Shown here: positions 1 to 11,854 of the stretch, one piece after another
Layout of the letters: every line of letters starts with the position of its first letter
Numbering within the stretch: the first letter of the stretch is position 1
Source: Clavelina lepadiformis
Taxonomy: Eukaryota > Chordata > Ascidiacea > Aplousobranchia > Clavelinidae
Assembly: GCF_947623445.1 (NCBI RefSeq)
Contig: NC_135248.1
Location: 1,860,001 to 1,924,000, forward strand
Length of the DNA stretch: 64,000 bases
Direction of reading: 5' to 3'
Notes under the pieces: model-generated
What the model was told of the DNA's origin: nothing
What the model saw: only the letters and a program-made list of their open reading frames with translations
The model's database searches: none
Program-made: the position numbers and the translations under genes

Positions 1-130
<130 letters not shown>

Positions 131-307
131 GCTTCATTTTCAAAAGTAACTCTGCAAACTGATTTCTTATTTTGTAAAGTTTTGGGTAAGATTTTGTCAA
201 TTAATGTCATTACAACCTACTGCAGTTTCTGATTTTTGAAATAGAAATGCCTTACTTTCTCGTAATATGTCGCTGATTTATGGAAATATTAATGTATTGT
301 TTGACAG

Positions 308-1394
308 GTATACCTCGAAGATGTACGAGTTCCACGATCCTACATCATAGGTGAGGAAGGTAAAGGATTCACTTATCAGATGTTGCAGTTCCAGGAGGAA
401 AGAATTTTTGCTGCGGCTGCAGGTGAGAGGAATATTTAGGATCAGAAAACACAGCTTTGAAAGGTTCATCATTATACGTCATGCTTTTGTGGTTATCTTA
501 CTTTTTTAAGATGTAGACATTTCTGTCGTTTGTTAGGCCTAATGCTATTTTTGTCGTGAAATGGTAACAGCGAAATATTTTACTTCCATAGCACTCAAAC
601 CTTTGGACATCGCCATCGATGAAACAATAGAATATACAAGGAGCAGAAAAATATTCGATAAATCAGTTTTAGACAATCAGGTTGTTCATTACAGATTAGC
701 CGAGCTGAAGACCGAGGTGGAAGCATTGAGATCAATGCTCTACAGAGCTGTGGGTAAGTATCTTTCATAGCAGTTGTTCAATGCCATGGCTCCAGATGCT
801 AGTTACGGCGCTGAGACGTTTTCCAACGGTTTCCAATTGTATTGTAAATGAAAATTTAACCCTGAACAGGTTTTGAGTCAGGCAGGGTATTAAAAAAGAC
901 CAGAAGCCCTTGAAATGTCCACATCTGCTGTGCTATGTACGTTTTGAAGGGACATTTGCGTACAATGCAATGACTTACATTGAATTGTATTGGAGCTGTC
1001 TCGAGGGTTGTGCAATAAAATTCAATTACATATAATCGCCAATTTTTTTCAAGGTCTGTACGTACGTGGTCATGACGTCACAAATCTGGCGTCTATGTGC
1101 AAGTTGAAGACAGGCCGTCTAATGAGGGAAGTCACCGACTCTTGCTTACAATACTGGGGCGGGATGGGATTTACCAATGAAACGATCATATCAAGATTTT
1201 ACAGGTGAATATTTTACAGCGAAACACAGGCTAATAGGCTACAAGGTGTGACAGTGGGTATGGACATATGGTTTGGCATTTTTTTCACTTGCAGAGATTT
1301 TCGTTTAATATCGATCGGTGGTGGAGCAGACGAAGTTATGCTGTCAATCATCTGTAAGTACATGGGCACTTTGCCGAAGCCTATTAAGAAATGA
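308..1394 (+). CDS. Acyl-CoA dehydrogenase, 3' part (last four exons)
   Basis: Four exons join in phase: 308-422, 592-753, 1054-1204 and 1295-1394 (TGA), with AG/GT borders. They encode the end of the middle domain (LEDVRVP, IGEEGKGF) and the C-terminal helical domain (YTRSRKIF, LDNQVVHYRLAELKTEVEAL, QYWGGMGF, RDFRLISIGGGADEVM) of the FAD-dependent acyl-CoA dehydrogenase family, mitochondrial enzymes that make the alpha,beta double bond in fatty or branched acyl-CoA oxidation. The position of the MCAD catalytic glutamate (IYEGT in MCAD) reads IGGGA here, as in long-chain and isovaleryl-CoA dehydrogenases, where the base lies instead near the ERL/ERI motif; this protein has QEERI there. Upstream exons lie outside the window. 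Substrate class is not resolved; an LCAD/IVD-like or acdh-6-like member is plausible. Confidence 0.93.
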
Positions 1395-4300
1395 AGACTA
1401 TGCAATGTCTGTTAATTCTTTTGCTTATTGACGCTATCTTGTGTTTTGGTTGTTTTAATTATTTGTTCCTTCTGAGACAGTGCTGTGTGAGCACGGTTTG
1501 ATTACTTTCTCGTGATTTCTGTTTTGCGTGTAGGGATAAAAAAATGTCATCTACTTTTCTGAAATGAAAAAATTGGGAATTTTGAAAAATTTAACCACAT
1601 TTCATTTTTAGAGCTGATTTATTTCGAAAATATACATTGGAAACGTATAAATCTGTGCACTTAAATATAAATGCTTATTACCATGAGGTCATGTCTGATG
1701 CGTTCAAAGAAGTCTATATTTTCCACAATGATACGTAAAATGCGACAGGTTGCAAAATAGAGGACTTGACAACTAGCTTACTGTACAACCTTAGAAAATT
1801 GTCAGTATAATTCATCCTGAGCTCTGTCAGTGGGATTTTTCCTTAATTGTAGGGGAGCAGTTTTAAAGCTGCATGAAAGAATTTAAATTCTGGTGTTTTG
1901 ACGACCTAGGTGGTACCTGAAGGTTAAAGATTGTGGTAAATTAACCGGTTTTCCTACAATACTTCAGAAATTTTAAACAAAAACTTAGGCCACTTTCAGC
2001 GCACCTAGCAGTATCTTGGTGTATTTATTTGCATAGGTCAAAACATGGTATTGCTGGTAGCCTAATAGCGCAGCTTAACGCCGGTGATTTGCGATTGATG
2101 AAGAAGACACATCAAATTTATTCGACTACAAAACTCTACGATCACTGTGACGTAGAATGAACTCATCGCTGGTGGAAGGAGAATTGTTGCCATGTTCTGA
2201 AAAGAGGGTTTTGACGTCATCTGCAGGATCTTCTTTGCAAGTTGCGCCAGCCTGGCTCTGTGTGGTCTGCTGGCCAAATTAACCCTCTTTTCTGGGAATG
2301 TTTTGCAATGCGACAAAGATTAAGATACTATTTGGAATTATACAATTGATAAAGATTATAAGATGTGTTACGTAGGCCTACCAAGTACGAATATGTGTTC
2401 ATATGCATAAGTTTCTAAATTGGTTAGAAGTTTACTTCCAGAAAACGTGAACAGTTTATTTGTGGTTTGTGTTTTCCTGCGCTTATGGTGCCCCAGATCT
2501 GTGGCAAATGCTATTGGTAATCAGCCCTGCTGGGTAGACTTCCAACTTCTTGTCGACATACCTGAAAATATAAAATTGTAGGTAAATCAGGAAAGTTAGC
2601 AAGTGTAAATGCTCATCAAAACATTTTTACTTTGCAATTTTCTCAAAAATAGCTTTGCTAAGCTTCAACTCAACCGCATGTTATCGCTAAAGCGCAAGCA
2701 AGAGAGCAACTCCATGACATTGCAAATCATGACGTAACAATGACATAAAATCACTCTCCTGAAAGCAGTCAGCACGCGGAGACAAAGTTTTCAAACAAAA
2801 GTCTGCCAAAACTTCCTAACTGCTTGTTCAGTGGAAAGCTTCAAGAAACCTTAAACTGACCACAGAAAAGTCTATTCTTGATCTTGCTAACCTCAATTAT
2901 GTTACTTATTTTTGTGGTTGGCTGCTCTTAACAAACTAATCTTGCTTAATTTGTAATAAGAACATCCTTTGAGTTCTTCTAGAGAGGTAACATGGTTAGG
3001 TGTAATTGTGACTGTGGTGACAGGGGTTTGGTTAATAAACCCTTCACTACGAAGATTCAGTTTAGGGTTTGGAGAAAAAAGAATCTTTAAAACCGTTATT
3101 TCACCCGTCAATAACTTGAATAGAAAAACCAATATTTTTCTATCTATATTTGATTGTTTCCTGAGACCAGCAGGCGTTGTATTAAATAGCGCCATGATAA
3201 ATAGATCTTTTGTGTTGCTATAGTTTCTTGTACAGACAATCAGACACCATGCCATAACGGCTTTTAGAACTGAATACAGCAGCTAACAAAAATAAATACT
3301 AGAAAGATTTAAAAACATTTTACTGTTATGAGAAAATAACAGTCAGCATAAAGAACAAACGGAAAAAAGAATAAATTTTTTGAATATTCAAAACACAGCA
3401 GTTGGCTTATACGCTAACAAAACATTTCTATAGGCATTAATTATACTTTTTTCCCATTAGTTGAATTGTATAAAGACCAAATGAAATCAAAAGTATCACG
3501 GTTATGGGTAAAAAATTGGTAAAAAATCCCATTTTTCTGGATTTTTTGCGTCTTTGGGTGGTTGCTGCTTTAAATCAAATCTTTTTGTACTTGTTCAATT
3601 TAAGGTTGTAAATGACTATCTGTGCACCAGTAGAAATAATAATCAGCAGCTATTAATTAACTTATCAGTGAATTACAGTGTACAAATTACAGTGTAATTT
3701 TTATGTTATATTCCAATATACATTTCACATGCATTTTTATTTGTGTTCACGTCACATAGAACATTAGGCTACAAATTTTAATAGCCCGTATATTTTATGA
3801 TGTATTTTACCTACTGTATTATCTTTTAGTACCCAGAATCAGCGTTTTTCAACCTTTAGCCCTTCGCAGACCTAAAAGTAGAAGTAATTTCAGAGACGGG
3901 CGCCACGAACAAAAGTGCAACCAAACTTGAACGGTTATTTCATGTTTGTTAAACTTAAAATTGATTTGCTTGTCTTTCATAACGTTTGATAAAGAATAAG
4001 TGAAGATTATAACTAAACTATTTATTTATACAAAACACAAGCCTAATTGAATTTCAACATCTGCAAGTTGTGTGGACCAGCAGAAAACCTTTGCGGTCCG
4101 GTGCCGGTCTGCGTGCCAGCAGTTGAAAACCATTGCCCTAAAGAACACAAAGATTTGGATCTATGGAGTTTTTAATTCCCCACTGCAGAAACTTGAAAGC
4201 GCCTAAATTGGTTTTAAAATTGTTTTGCTGCAACAAACGACAAACAGTGGATTGAGTTAATTATGAAAAAGATTTGTTTAGTTATTCTATACTAACTTAT

Positions 4301-7300
4301 ACTAAAGGTGTTATTCATTTTGTTTTGAACTTAATATTCCGTTGTTGGTACAAATACGCTAGACGTAGCCACCATTTCACCATCGCGCTATACAAGCAAG
4401 TAATTTCAACTAAAAACCAAGCAATCATTTAAAATGAAGATCGTTCGAAGCCAAAATGTTACACGAAAAATTCAGTACAACGCAAACTCTCACAACGAAA
4501 CAGAAGATGTATTTTAATTTAATTTGGATTTTATTTATTGTATTACATTTGTATTTTAATTGTCTGCCATCAGACCAGTTTTATACGCTTGGTCAATGAG
4601 ACGTACAAGCGGTTGCAAACTTGAGACAAAACATTTTCAATTTTCTAAAATATTGTTATTTTGAGTCTCATACATACTTTGTTTACAATATGTAATTCAA
4701 TCTAGACATGTTCATTCCAGTAAACAACCGAATCAATTATCGTATAATTTACGGGATTAAGCTAATGCTTACATACTGCCAATTCCTCATCACCTCTGCT
4801 TGATGACAAATATTTTTAACAAAAACTCCAAATAAAATTCCAGTCGTCCTCACTGCTTAACTTTGAATCTAAGTGCGGCCCCGTTTGCCACGTCTCCCCG
4901 ATCGGGTGGTTGAGCCCAAACACGTGGTAAAAACAGTCCAATCACAAGCTACACGTTTTGAGAAATTCGTTACAGTTACCAAGTCTATGGAACAAAGCAT
5001 CATCTATTTATATTAAACTCACCGGCAAAAAGCGGCCCGGAGCGGACCGAAAGCAAGCAATACAATTTTAAACGCTTGGCCGCGAATCAATACAGGCGAG
5101 GTCGAAGCAAACCCAGAAATTGCAGCCGAGCGTATGATAGTGAAAAGAAACAAACCGTGTTCTAGTTCTAAAACCATATCCTGTCTTTTAACATAAGTTA
5201 CCTACAAAACTTTATGAAAAATCTCCAACGTTTCAGGGGGAGAGTTAACATCTATCAATACTATACACATTTTCGACAATTTTTAGGGAAATCTGATTTT
5301 TTTCTGCAAAAATGCAATAAAGAAGCAGTTTGATACTCGCTTGGTTTAAAACTACTGTATCTCGTTCATCTAATATTCAGTTCTTAAACGTTTCTGTCAT
5401 AACAAAGTCTTGAACTTTGACTAAATATGCAGGACCACAAAAAATCCATTTCTTTCAACGTAATACGTCACACAAGACGGCGTTTACCCGGCCATCAAGT
5501 TCATTTTTCTCTAGCTGTTTGCGCGCCATTTTCAACGTTCTTGACGAAGTTCATTGCTTCACGAGCTATACGTCATGTCAAATGATGCAATTGAAGCATG
5601 ACTTAGTCAAGGAACAAAGAGCATGACAAAGACAGGCGACGCGTGGCCGCTTCGACATATCTTGCGTTCTCGGTCACTACAGCTGCGGATGAAATTTCAA
5701 AAGAAACAGAAAAATTATGACGATAAAATTGAGCGTTTTTCTTATTCGCAAACCAGCATGATTTCTCTCGATGATCGTGGCGTTGAGCTTGAATCAATAT
5801 GAAGGACACTATATGACCGTAGACGCATTTTGCTGGTATTTACTCCTTTTAAAAATTTTGTATGAGCTGACACTTTCCTGATTATTTTATCTGCAACGCT
5901 TTAAACGCTATTTTCCACCCCAAAATTCCAAAACAGAAGAAAGACTGCCGGCTGCTTCCAAACGGCCTAAAGGTACTGAGTATCACACAACACTAACACC
6001 CTATAAAGATCATGCAATAATCACACAGGCTGTGAAAGATTTCTTATACCTTAAAGATAGGAACTCGGGAGATTGCCTGAGTTGTGACCTAAAACTTGAA
6101 TCTTCTGCTAGCCACGTCACAGATTAAAGTGAACGGCCACAAAACTGGCGACAGTAATAAAAAATTGCGACATATGCAAGTTCCTTCTTCCTTTCTTTAA
6201 GTCGGACAAAGACGCGAGGGTCTATTGTTTCAGACAGGCTTACTTCTGGTATTCGGTCACACTTGGTCGCCCTTTTTCTTTTTTAAATTTAGCCCCACTT
6301 CAACCTAAGAGTTATTTATAGCAATACCCTACTGCACTAAGTTTGTATTTGAATCTCGTTTTGTATTTCATGTTTACTTCGAAGCGTCTGTCTAAGTCGT
6401 AAAGGTTTTGTAGCGGATTTTGTATAAGTTAGAATATGAATGTTTTTCTGAAATTGAAAAACGTTGACTAAAAATTGCTGAAGTCTAGAAATTAAATCTC
6501 TCTGTAAATTTCACCGAAGGTTAGGAGTAGGCTGAAAAAGTTCTGCTTCCATACACATCCACTCCCCTGAAAAGCTATGTCAGCAGTTTTCTTATCCGCG
6601 TGATGTCGCTGTAAACACTATTTTTAGGTTTTTGCGCTCTCTGCGTCTCACATGATAGCACGTGAATAGCGGAGATTGAATAAGTTTGAAGCTTAACGAA
6701 ACTTTATTCACTAATATAATTATTGGTGAAATTGCTTTTAAAGATTTTGTGTCTCATTTCTACAACATAGTTACTTATAATATTCATTCGTTCGCAAACA
6801 TCTACATTTAGATTAAATTAGTTTCAATTCTTGAGTTTAGTTAAGTCAAAAGTAGGTGAAGCTAAAAATAAGCGTAAATTTATATCGTACTTTTTTGTCA
6901 GATTGTTAACTCAACGCCGACTAAACCACGTAAAGTTCCATGAAATCTGAAGTATTGTTGTTTCTGACAATAAAGCCGAATAAATACGTCTTAATAATTG
7001 TTTGCCTGACATCGATATCTTATGTGAATCAAGAGGCAATATGGTCATTTGTCAATAGACTTGTGTTTGCTTAAGGTATTTGAAATAAGACGATAAAAGA
7101 TCGCAACTTTACTGGATCGAGACGTCGGTATCAAGCCAAATACGCAAATGTTTTCAAGGCATGTGTCAAATGTGTTGAAGAATAGTTAAACTATGCTTTT
7201 GATGTGTAAAAGCAGTGCAGTGAAATGGATTTCTTTTGCTAAAACCGACAGTGCTTGATTTAAAAGTTTAAAAGTCAGCAAAGCTTTGTGTAAATTGATA

Positions 7301-7783
7301 TCATGTTGGTAACTATTTTATTAAAGGCTAGCACGCTGGACAAGCAAAGTTTACAAAAGGCGTGTGGATACTTTTACACTACAGCAAACTTAAATCAATT
7401 GAAGACAAAAGATTTAAAAAAATAAAGTATTGTTTATAGGCTAAACAAAACTCTGGGATTTAATATTAGAGTAATTTGACACAAAAAACAAAGAAACATG
7501 GCATCACCTAGCAGAATGATGGTAAGCGCTTGTATTAAAGATGATGTGCTACTACAGTACAGTACGACGTGTGGGAGTTGAAAGTACAAAGAAAAAATAG
7601 TGTCACTTCTGAGAAAGTTTAACACAAATCTATTTGTCTTGTAAGAAATTTCACTGTTGTATTTGGTAATACTTTTTTAGATATTTCATGCTACAAGCTG
7701 CCAAAGCTATCACAATTTTTTGCATTTAAATAACTACAACAGCTCAGCACCTTATCTTATCCGTTGCGACAGGTTACTTCAGT
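1395..7783. other. Intergenic region, no gene recognised
   Basis: Short ORFs occur on both strands (for example 2902-3255 minus and 5417-5626 plus) but none shows a known motif, splice-linked partners or coding-like composition. The only structure identified is the decayed hAT-like element at 3840-4135. The stretch from about 7000 to 7783 should hold the promoter of the death-domain gene, but no clear TATA box or initiator was found. Confidence 0.6.
3840..4135. mobile_element. Decayed hAT-like MITE (about 296 bp)
   Basis: The left end begins CAGCGTTTTTCAACC and the right end, read on the minus strand, begins CAATGGTTTTCAACT. Both are followed by a related CGCAGACC segment, giving imperfect terminal inverted repeats of about 30 bp in the CAG-type style of hAT elements. 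Flanking octamers (cccagaat and ccctaaag) match at only 5 of 8 positions, so any 8-bp target duplication has decayed. It has no coding capacity. Confidence 0.55.
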
Positions 7784-9683
7784 ATGGGGGCCTCAAAAAA
7801 CAGCCGCGTGTTGAAAAGAATGAAAGCGAAGAAACAAAACAGCAGAATTACGGACGCAAGAAAAATGACTGAAAAAAATGCAACTGGAAACACCACAGTA
7901 GCAAATGGTGAAGCTACACCAAAAAACGGCCCAGAATTGATCGGTAAGACGCTAGCCAGAGTTACACTTGCAATGTGAAAAACTTGGCCAAAAGAGGCAT
8001 AGGTTGGATTACTTTTTTCAGAGAAAACTTCTTTGACTGGATCGGAAGTCAGTGATTCTTCGGAGCCTGCCCAGAAGAAGATAAAAAAGTCGAGAAAAAA
8101 GAAAGAGAAGTCTGGAAAAAAGGGTCCCTCGTCACAAGCGCTTCTTTTAACCGACAAAATGATCAGTAATCTGTCCAGAGCACTGGGTGCCAACGATTGG
8201 ATAAAATTAGCATACGCCCTAGGATTTTTACCCCAGGTGATTAAAGTAGGCTACAGGATGACCAACTTTGGTACTTATGACATAACAATGATATCAGTAT
8301 GATGAATGTGGTGACATTCCTTTGTTTACGCCGGTTTGCCTCGCGCATAATCACGCCGCCTTAATTGTGTTGGTCTCATCTGTAGAACGTCCTTCAGTTA
8401 TAAGCGCAGTGTCGGCGGGTCGACTGCTCAATACTACTAGTTTGTACATATAAGTACTATATAGTTCCTAACTGATTATATTTTGTTTTAGAGCTGTTCT
8501 GTTCTGTTTTTAATAAAGCCTAAGTTACTTGAATTTAGTGTTTGAGTTTCGAGGTTATGACAATGAACATATAGCAAAAAAGTTTACCGTAAATCTTAAA
8601 CTTGTTGTTCTCAACAGGGAATAGCGAATTTTGTGGGACGTGCAAGCTCAGCTCAAAACAGTTACAGCCAATGCACGTTCATGCTAAAGACATGGAGGGA
8701 ACTCACGGACTTAGACGAAATCTTACCCAGGTTATGCGATGCTCTTCAAAGAATAAGAAGGCATGATCTCTCAGTGAAGTTAGGGCTAGAGCTTGCCGGT
8801 AGGGAAAACATTTTAATAAGCTATAGACCTGAAGCAAAATTAGAAAACATATGCTTTAACAAAACAATCAGCAAAATGTGTATCAGACTGTGTTTCAAGG
8901 CTGGCAAATGTGTTTCCGAACTAACTAATTTTTGGCGTATTTTCTTGACATTTAGCGCTTGTTTTCAGTTCCACCGAAAAACGATCCCAATGACGACTCG
9001 AAAGTATTTTCCAAGCTGATAAAGATGATTGAGGAGAACAAAGATTCTTTACCGCCACCATACGAGGAAAGCAAAATTATTTTTAACGACGATAAAGTTA
9101 GTTTTCTGGCGCGCCAACTGCTGGCAAGAGAAGAATGGAAGTGGTTCTCGTATGCTCTCGGATTTTTACCTGATGACGTATGTGACGTTTACACTCGGCG
9201 AATTATTTATTGTTTACGATACAAGATTTAGTCAAAAATTGCCTTGCTTTATGAAGAAACCAAAGTTTGTTCCCATCAGAGCATTTAACAAAAAAGAAAG
9301 TTTAACTGTACATAATTTAAAAGTCGTATGTTAATCTGTGAAAGACTAAGTTGTACTATGTTTTATGTTTGCAGGCTTCACATATCATAGCTACGGCCAG
9401 CAGTTCGCAAAATCTTTATGCCCAAGCTCATAAGATGCTGACGATGTGGCGGAACAAGACTCCGCCGGATAAGATCTCTGGGAAACTCCGTGCCGCTTTC
9501 ACTCGAATCCGTCGTCACGATCTCGTCTTCCTCCTAGATTTGGGCGAGATTGTGTCATTCGATGAGGAGAGAGCAATAGAAAGCTTGGATGAGAGACTTC
9601 AGAAGCTCGAGGAAGAATCCAAGCGTTTGAATCCGGGCCTTGGATCCCAGATTATCGCAAAATTTAAAGAACTCAATACATGA
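7784..9683 (+). CDS. Tandem death-domain protein (two death domains)
   Basis: Five exons join in phase: 7784-7943, 8022-8236, 8618-8798, 8969-9177 and 9375-9683 (TGA), giving 357 residues. Residues 1-94 are basic and rich in Lys/Ser (KKIKKSRKKKEK), possibly nuclear-targeting. Residues about 95-182 and 222-313 are two homologous death-domain-like helical bundles: ISNLSRALGANDWIKLAYAL, MLKTWRELTD and LQRIRRHDLSVKL in the first, and VSFLARQLLAREEWKWFSYA, MLTMWRNK and FTRIRRHDLVFLL in the second. The C-terminal tail (about 315-357) looks coiled-coil (ESLDERLQKLEEESKRL). Each domain is cut by a phase-0 intron at the same place, just after ALGFLP, so the second arose by intragenic duplication. Death domains mediate homotypic assembly in apoptotic and innate-immune signalling. 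No enzymatic domain is present, so an adaptor role is inferred. The exact ortholog is not recognised. Confidence 0.85.
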
Positions 9684-11372
9684 GCGGGATCGTCATTTGT
9701 CTGTCTGCTCTGTTCATTCCTAGAACCTTTCACTTTTTATCTTTTTCCTATAATAAAGGAGGGTAGGCTATAGAATAGAATAATTTTTAAGTTATTTTAT
9801 AATTTGTTTTTGTTTGTAATTTAGTTTTTTTATGACATCTACTGCATTTATCTTCTTTTGAATGTCCGTGATAAGCTTATGTTGTAACGCGGTTAAGTTT
9901 TGTTTAAAAGAATGTTTGTTTAACTTGGTTCAAGTCTAAAATAAAAAGATCAATTTGCAATTATGCTTGCTGTCTGTCAGTAAGATAGCCTACAGCCTGC
10001 CGATACTGAGCCATTTCTTGGCTTCTTAAACTTTTTGTCCACGACCCATTTTCAACGGCATTTCATTCCATATAAAACGCCCAGACTGCATTTGTACGTA
10101 CTTGAGCCTGTAGATTTCGAATGTACTCGCGTCACTAGCGTAGGGCGAGGAGTTAATTGTGGCCTAACTGTGGGGAAGTCTGTCTGCAATATAATAATAA
10201 GCAAAGGCGTTAGGCGTGTTCTCCCCAACGAACACCCATAACGACGTCAATTCCCTACAACTCTGAACTACATAATATAAACGTTATGGCGAGCAAGCGC
10301 GTTGAAAATTTTAACCCAGCAAACAAACAGAAGAAAATAGACTTTGTGGAGTTGATGTAGTCCTTTCGTAATTTATTTCGCTGCCGTCAACAATCAGTGG
10401 AGGCGTGAAAGGCAATACTCGTGTGACGCCATAGTTTAATTAATTACAAACATAAATTTCACATCTTTGATCCCATTTTATGACTTTACAGTCATCGCCA
10501 AACAGATCAAAACATATTGCATATTTACATAACATTTTTGGCGACAAATGTCCTATTCTATTCAATATTTTTAAAAATTGTTTCGGTTGGCGAATTGTTA
10601 GAAGGGTGCTTTGATATTCAAGGCACTCTTGTATTAGTTTTAATTCTAACTTTACTTCTTTACCCTTAAGGTAAGTTAGGTACATTATTGCTTGAACTAA
10701 CAAGCTAGCCTATTCTTAATCTCACTGTTAGTGGGCGTTATTGTGTCAAAACACTGTAAATCACGAGTTCAACAACCGCTAGTAACCCATTTATAAAGGC
10801 TGATGGCATGAGGAAAACAACAAAAGGATTTGGTCGTTAATATCAGACTGGTTACACCAAGAAACGTCTGAGTCAGGCAATGGCCGTTTGTCAGATTACG
10901 AAAGAATAAGTTTTGCGGTATTTGTGGGAAATGTCGGGTACCCGGCAATTTCAAGTTGACCACTTATTGTAATGCGTGCTTACAGTCTTACTTAATCTGT
11001 TAATGGCTGTCTTGCTTCCTGTTGATGGTACTGGTGATAGCCTAGTCAATACTAGACCTAATTGCTAATAGCCTAATTTTGTTTTTTGTAGGTCAGTAGG
11101 TTAGTTAGTGATCTCTGATCTTTTGAAGTACCTGTTTGCTAGTCATCCCTGGCTGTAGGTTAGACTGTGGCGAAGCTTATATTTATCTAGCTTTAAAAAC
11201 CTGCTCTAAACTTAGTTTCGTCTCACTGTGTTAAAACTAGGTCAGTATAGGCTAGCGAGTACAGCAATAGCCATTATATTATTGGCTAGTACAGTAATAG
11301 CCCTGTGCCTAAGTTACAAAAGTCATAACTTTATTTTTCTTTATAGGTTTTGTGAATGTATTTGTATTAAAA
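9684..11372. other. Intergenic region between death-domain gene and prosaposin gene
   Basis: It contains the 3' UTR of the upstream gene, an 87-codon minus-strand ORF (10440-10703) of no recognised family, and short repeats around 11230-11300 (GGCTAG(C/T)(G)AGTACAG(C/T)AATAGCC appears twice). No convincing splice-linked coding exon was found. Regulatory sequences for the prosaposin gene presumably lie at the right end. Confidence 0.5.
9752..9757 (+). terminator. Polyadenylation signal AATAAA
   Basis: A canonical AATAAA lies about 70 bp after the stop codon of the tandem death-domain gene. A second one occurs near 9940. Either could end the transcript. Confidence 0.55.
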
Positions 11373-11854
11373 ATGCGTTCTGTTTTAAGTGTTCTGCTTT
11401 TGTCATGCACATTGCTCTCAGGTAAGTGTTTAAAATATTTTTCTGATACTGGGCACACTTGAATAAAACATTCTAGTGCAGAAGTGCATAGCCAAATGAC
11501 ATCAAGTAGCAGAGGTGTAGTACACAAGTGCGGCACATGGTCATGCACTTCTGCACTTGACCCAAATAAAGTAGAAATGTATCGTTTCAAGTTTTAAAAT
11601 TTAGACAATATACGGTTAGATATTCATTTCACTGGTAGATATGCATACTCTTTTGTACTTATTAATATCACCAGAAAATTGAGTAACTATAGATGCTTAA
11701 TTAATGATTATATTTTTTTTAAGTTTACGGGAGAAGTGTGTTTGAGATGGACAGATGTTCGGATGTTTCTTTTGCCTGCAAGAACTTCAACACTGCAAAA
11801 AGTTGCGGAAAAATCCAACTATGTAAAACTGAATATTGGAGTCGAGCTTCAAAG
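11373..11854 (+). other. psap: Prosaposin signal-peptide exon and N-terminal SapA domain
   Basis: Exon 1 (11373-11421) is the hydrophobic signal peptide and ends after one base of a codon. Exon 2 (11724-11854) completes that codon and holds the SapA signature with cysteines spaced C-x6-C-x8-C-x5-C (CSDVSFAC, CGKIQLC), followed by a Tyr-Trp. In vertebrate prosaposin the equivalent propeptide domain is removed during maturation. Confidence 0.88.

Noticed and set aside
2902..3255. 117-codon minus-strand ORF overlapping an 84-codon plus-strand ORF
   Set aside because: Overlapping open frames on both strands without motifs are typical of non-coding repeats; there is no splice or start context to support either.
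4850..5130. Locally GC-rich stretch (GCGGCCCCGTTTGCC, CCGATCGGG, GCGGCCCGGAGCGG)
   Set aside because: Examined as a possible CpG island promoter or exon; no open frame, splice signals or repeat ends could be supported.
7774..8193. 139-codon minus-strand ORF
   Set aside because: It is the antisense shadow of the Lys-rich first exons of the death-domain gene.
10440..10703. 87-codon minus-strand ORF with protein-like composition (LSPKMLCKYAICFDLFGDD)
   Set aside because: No family recognised, no partner exons found, and the length is within chance for AT-rich DNA. A transcript would be needed before calling it a gene.
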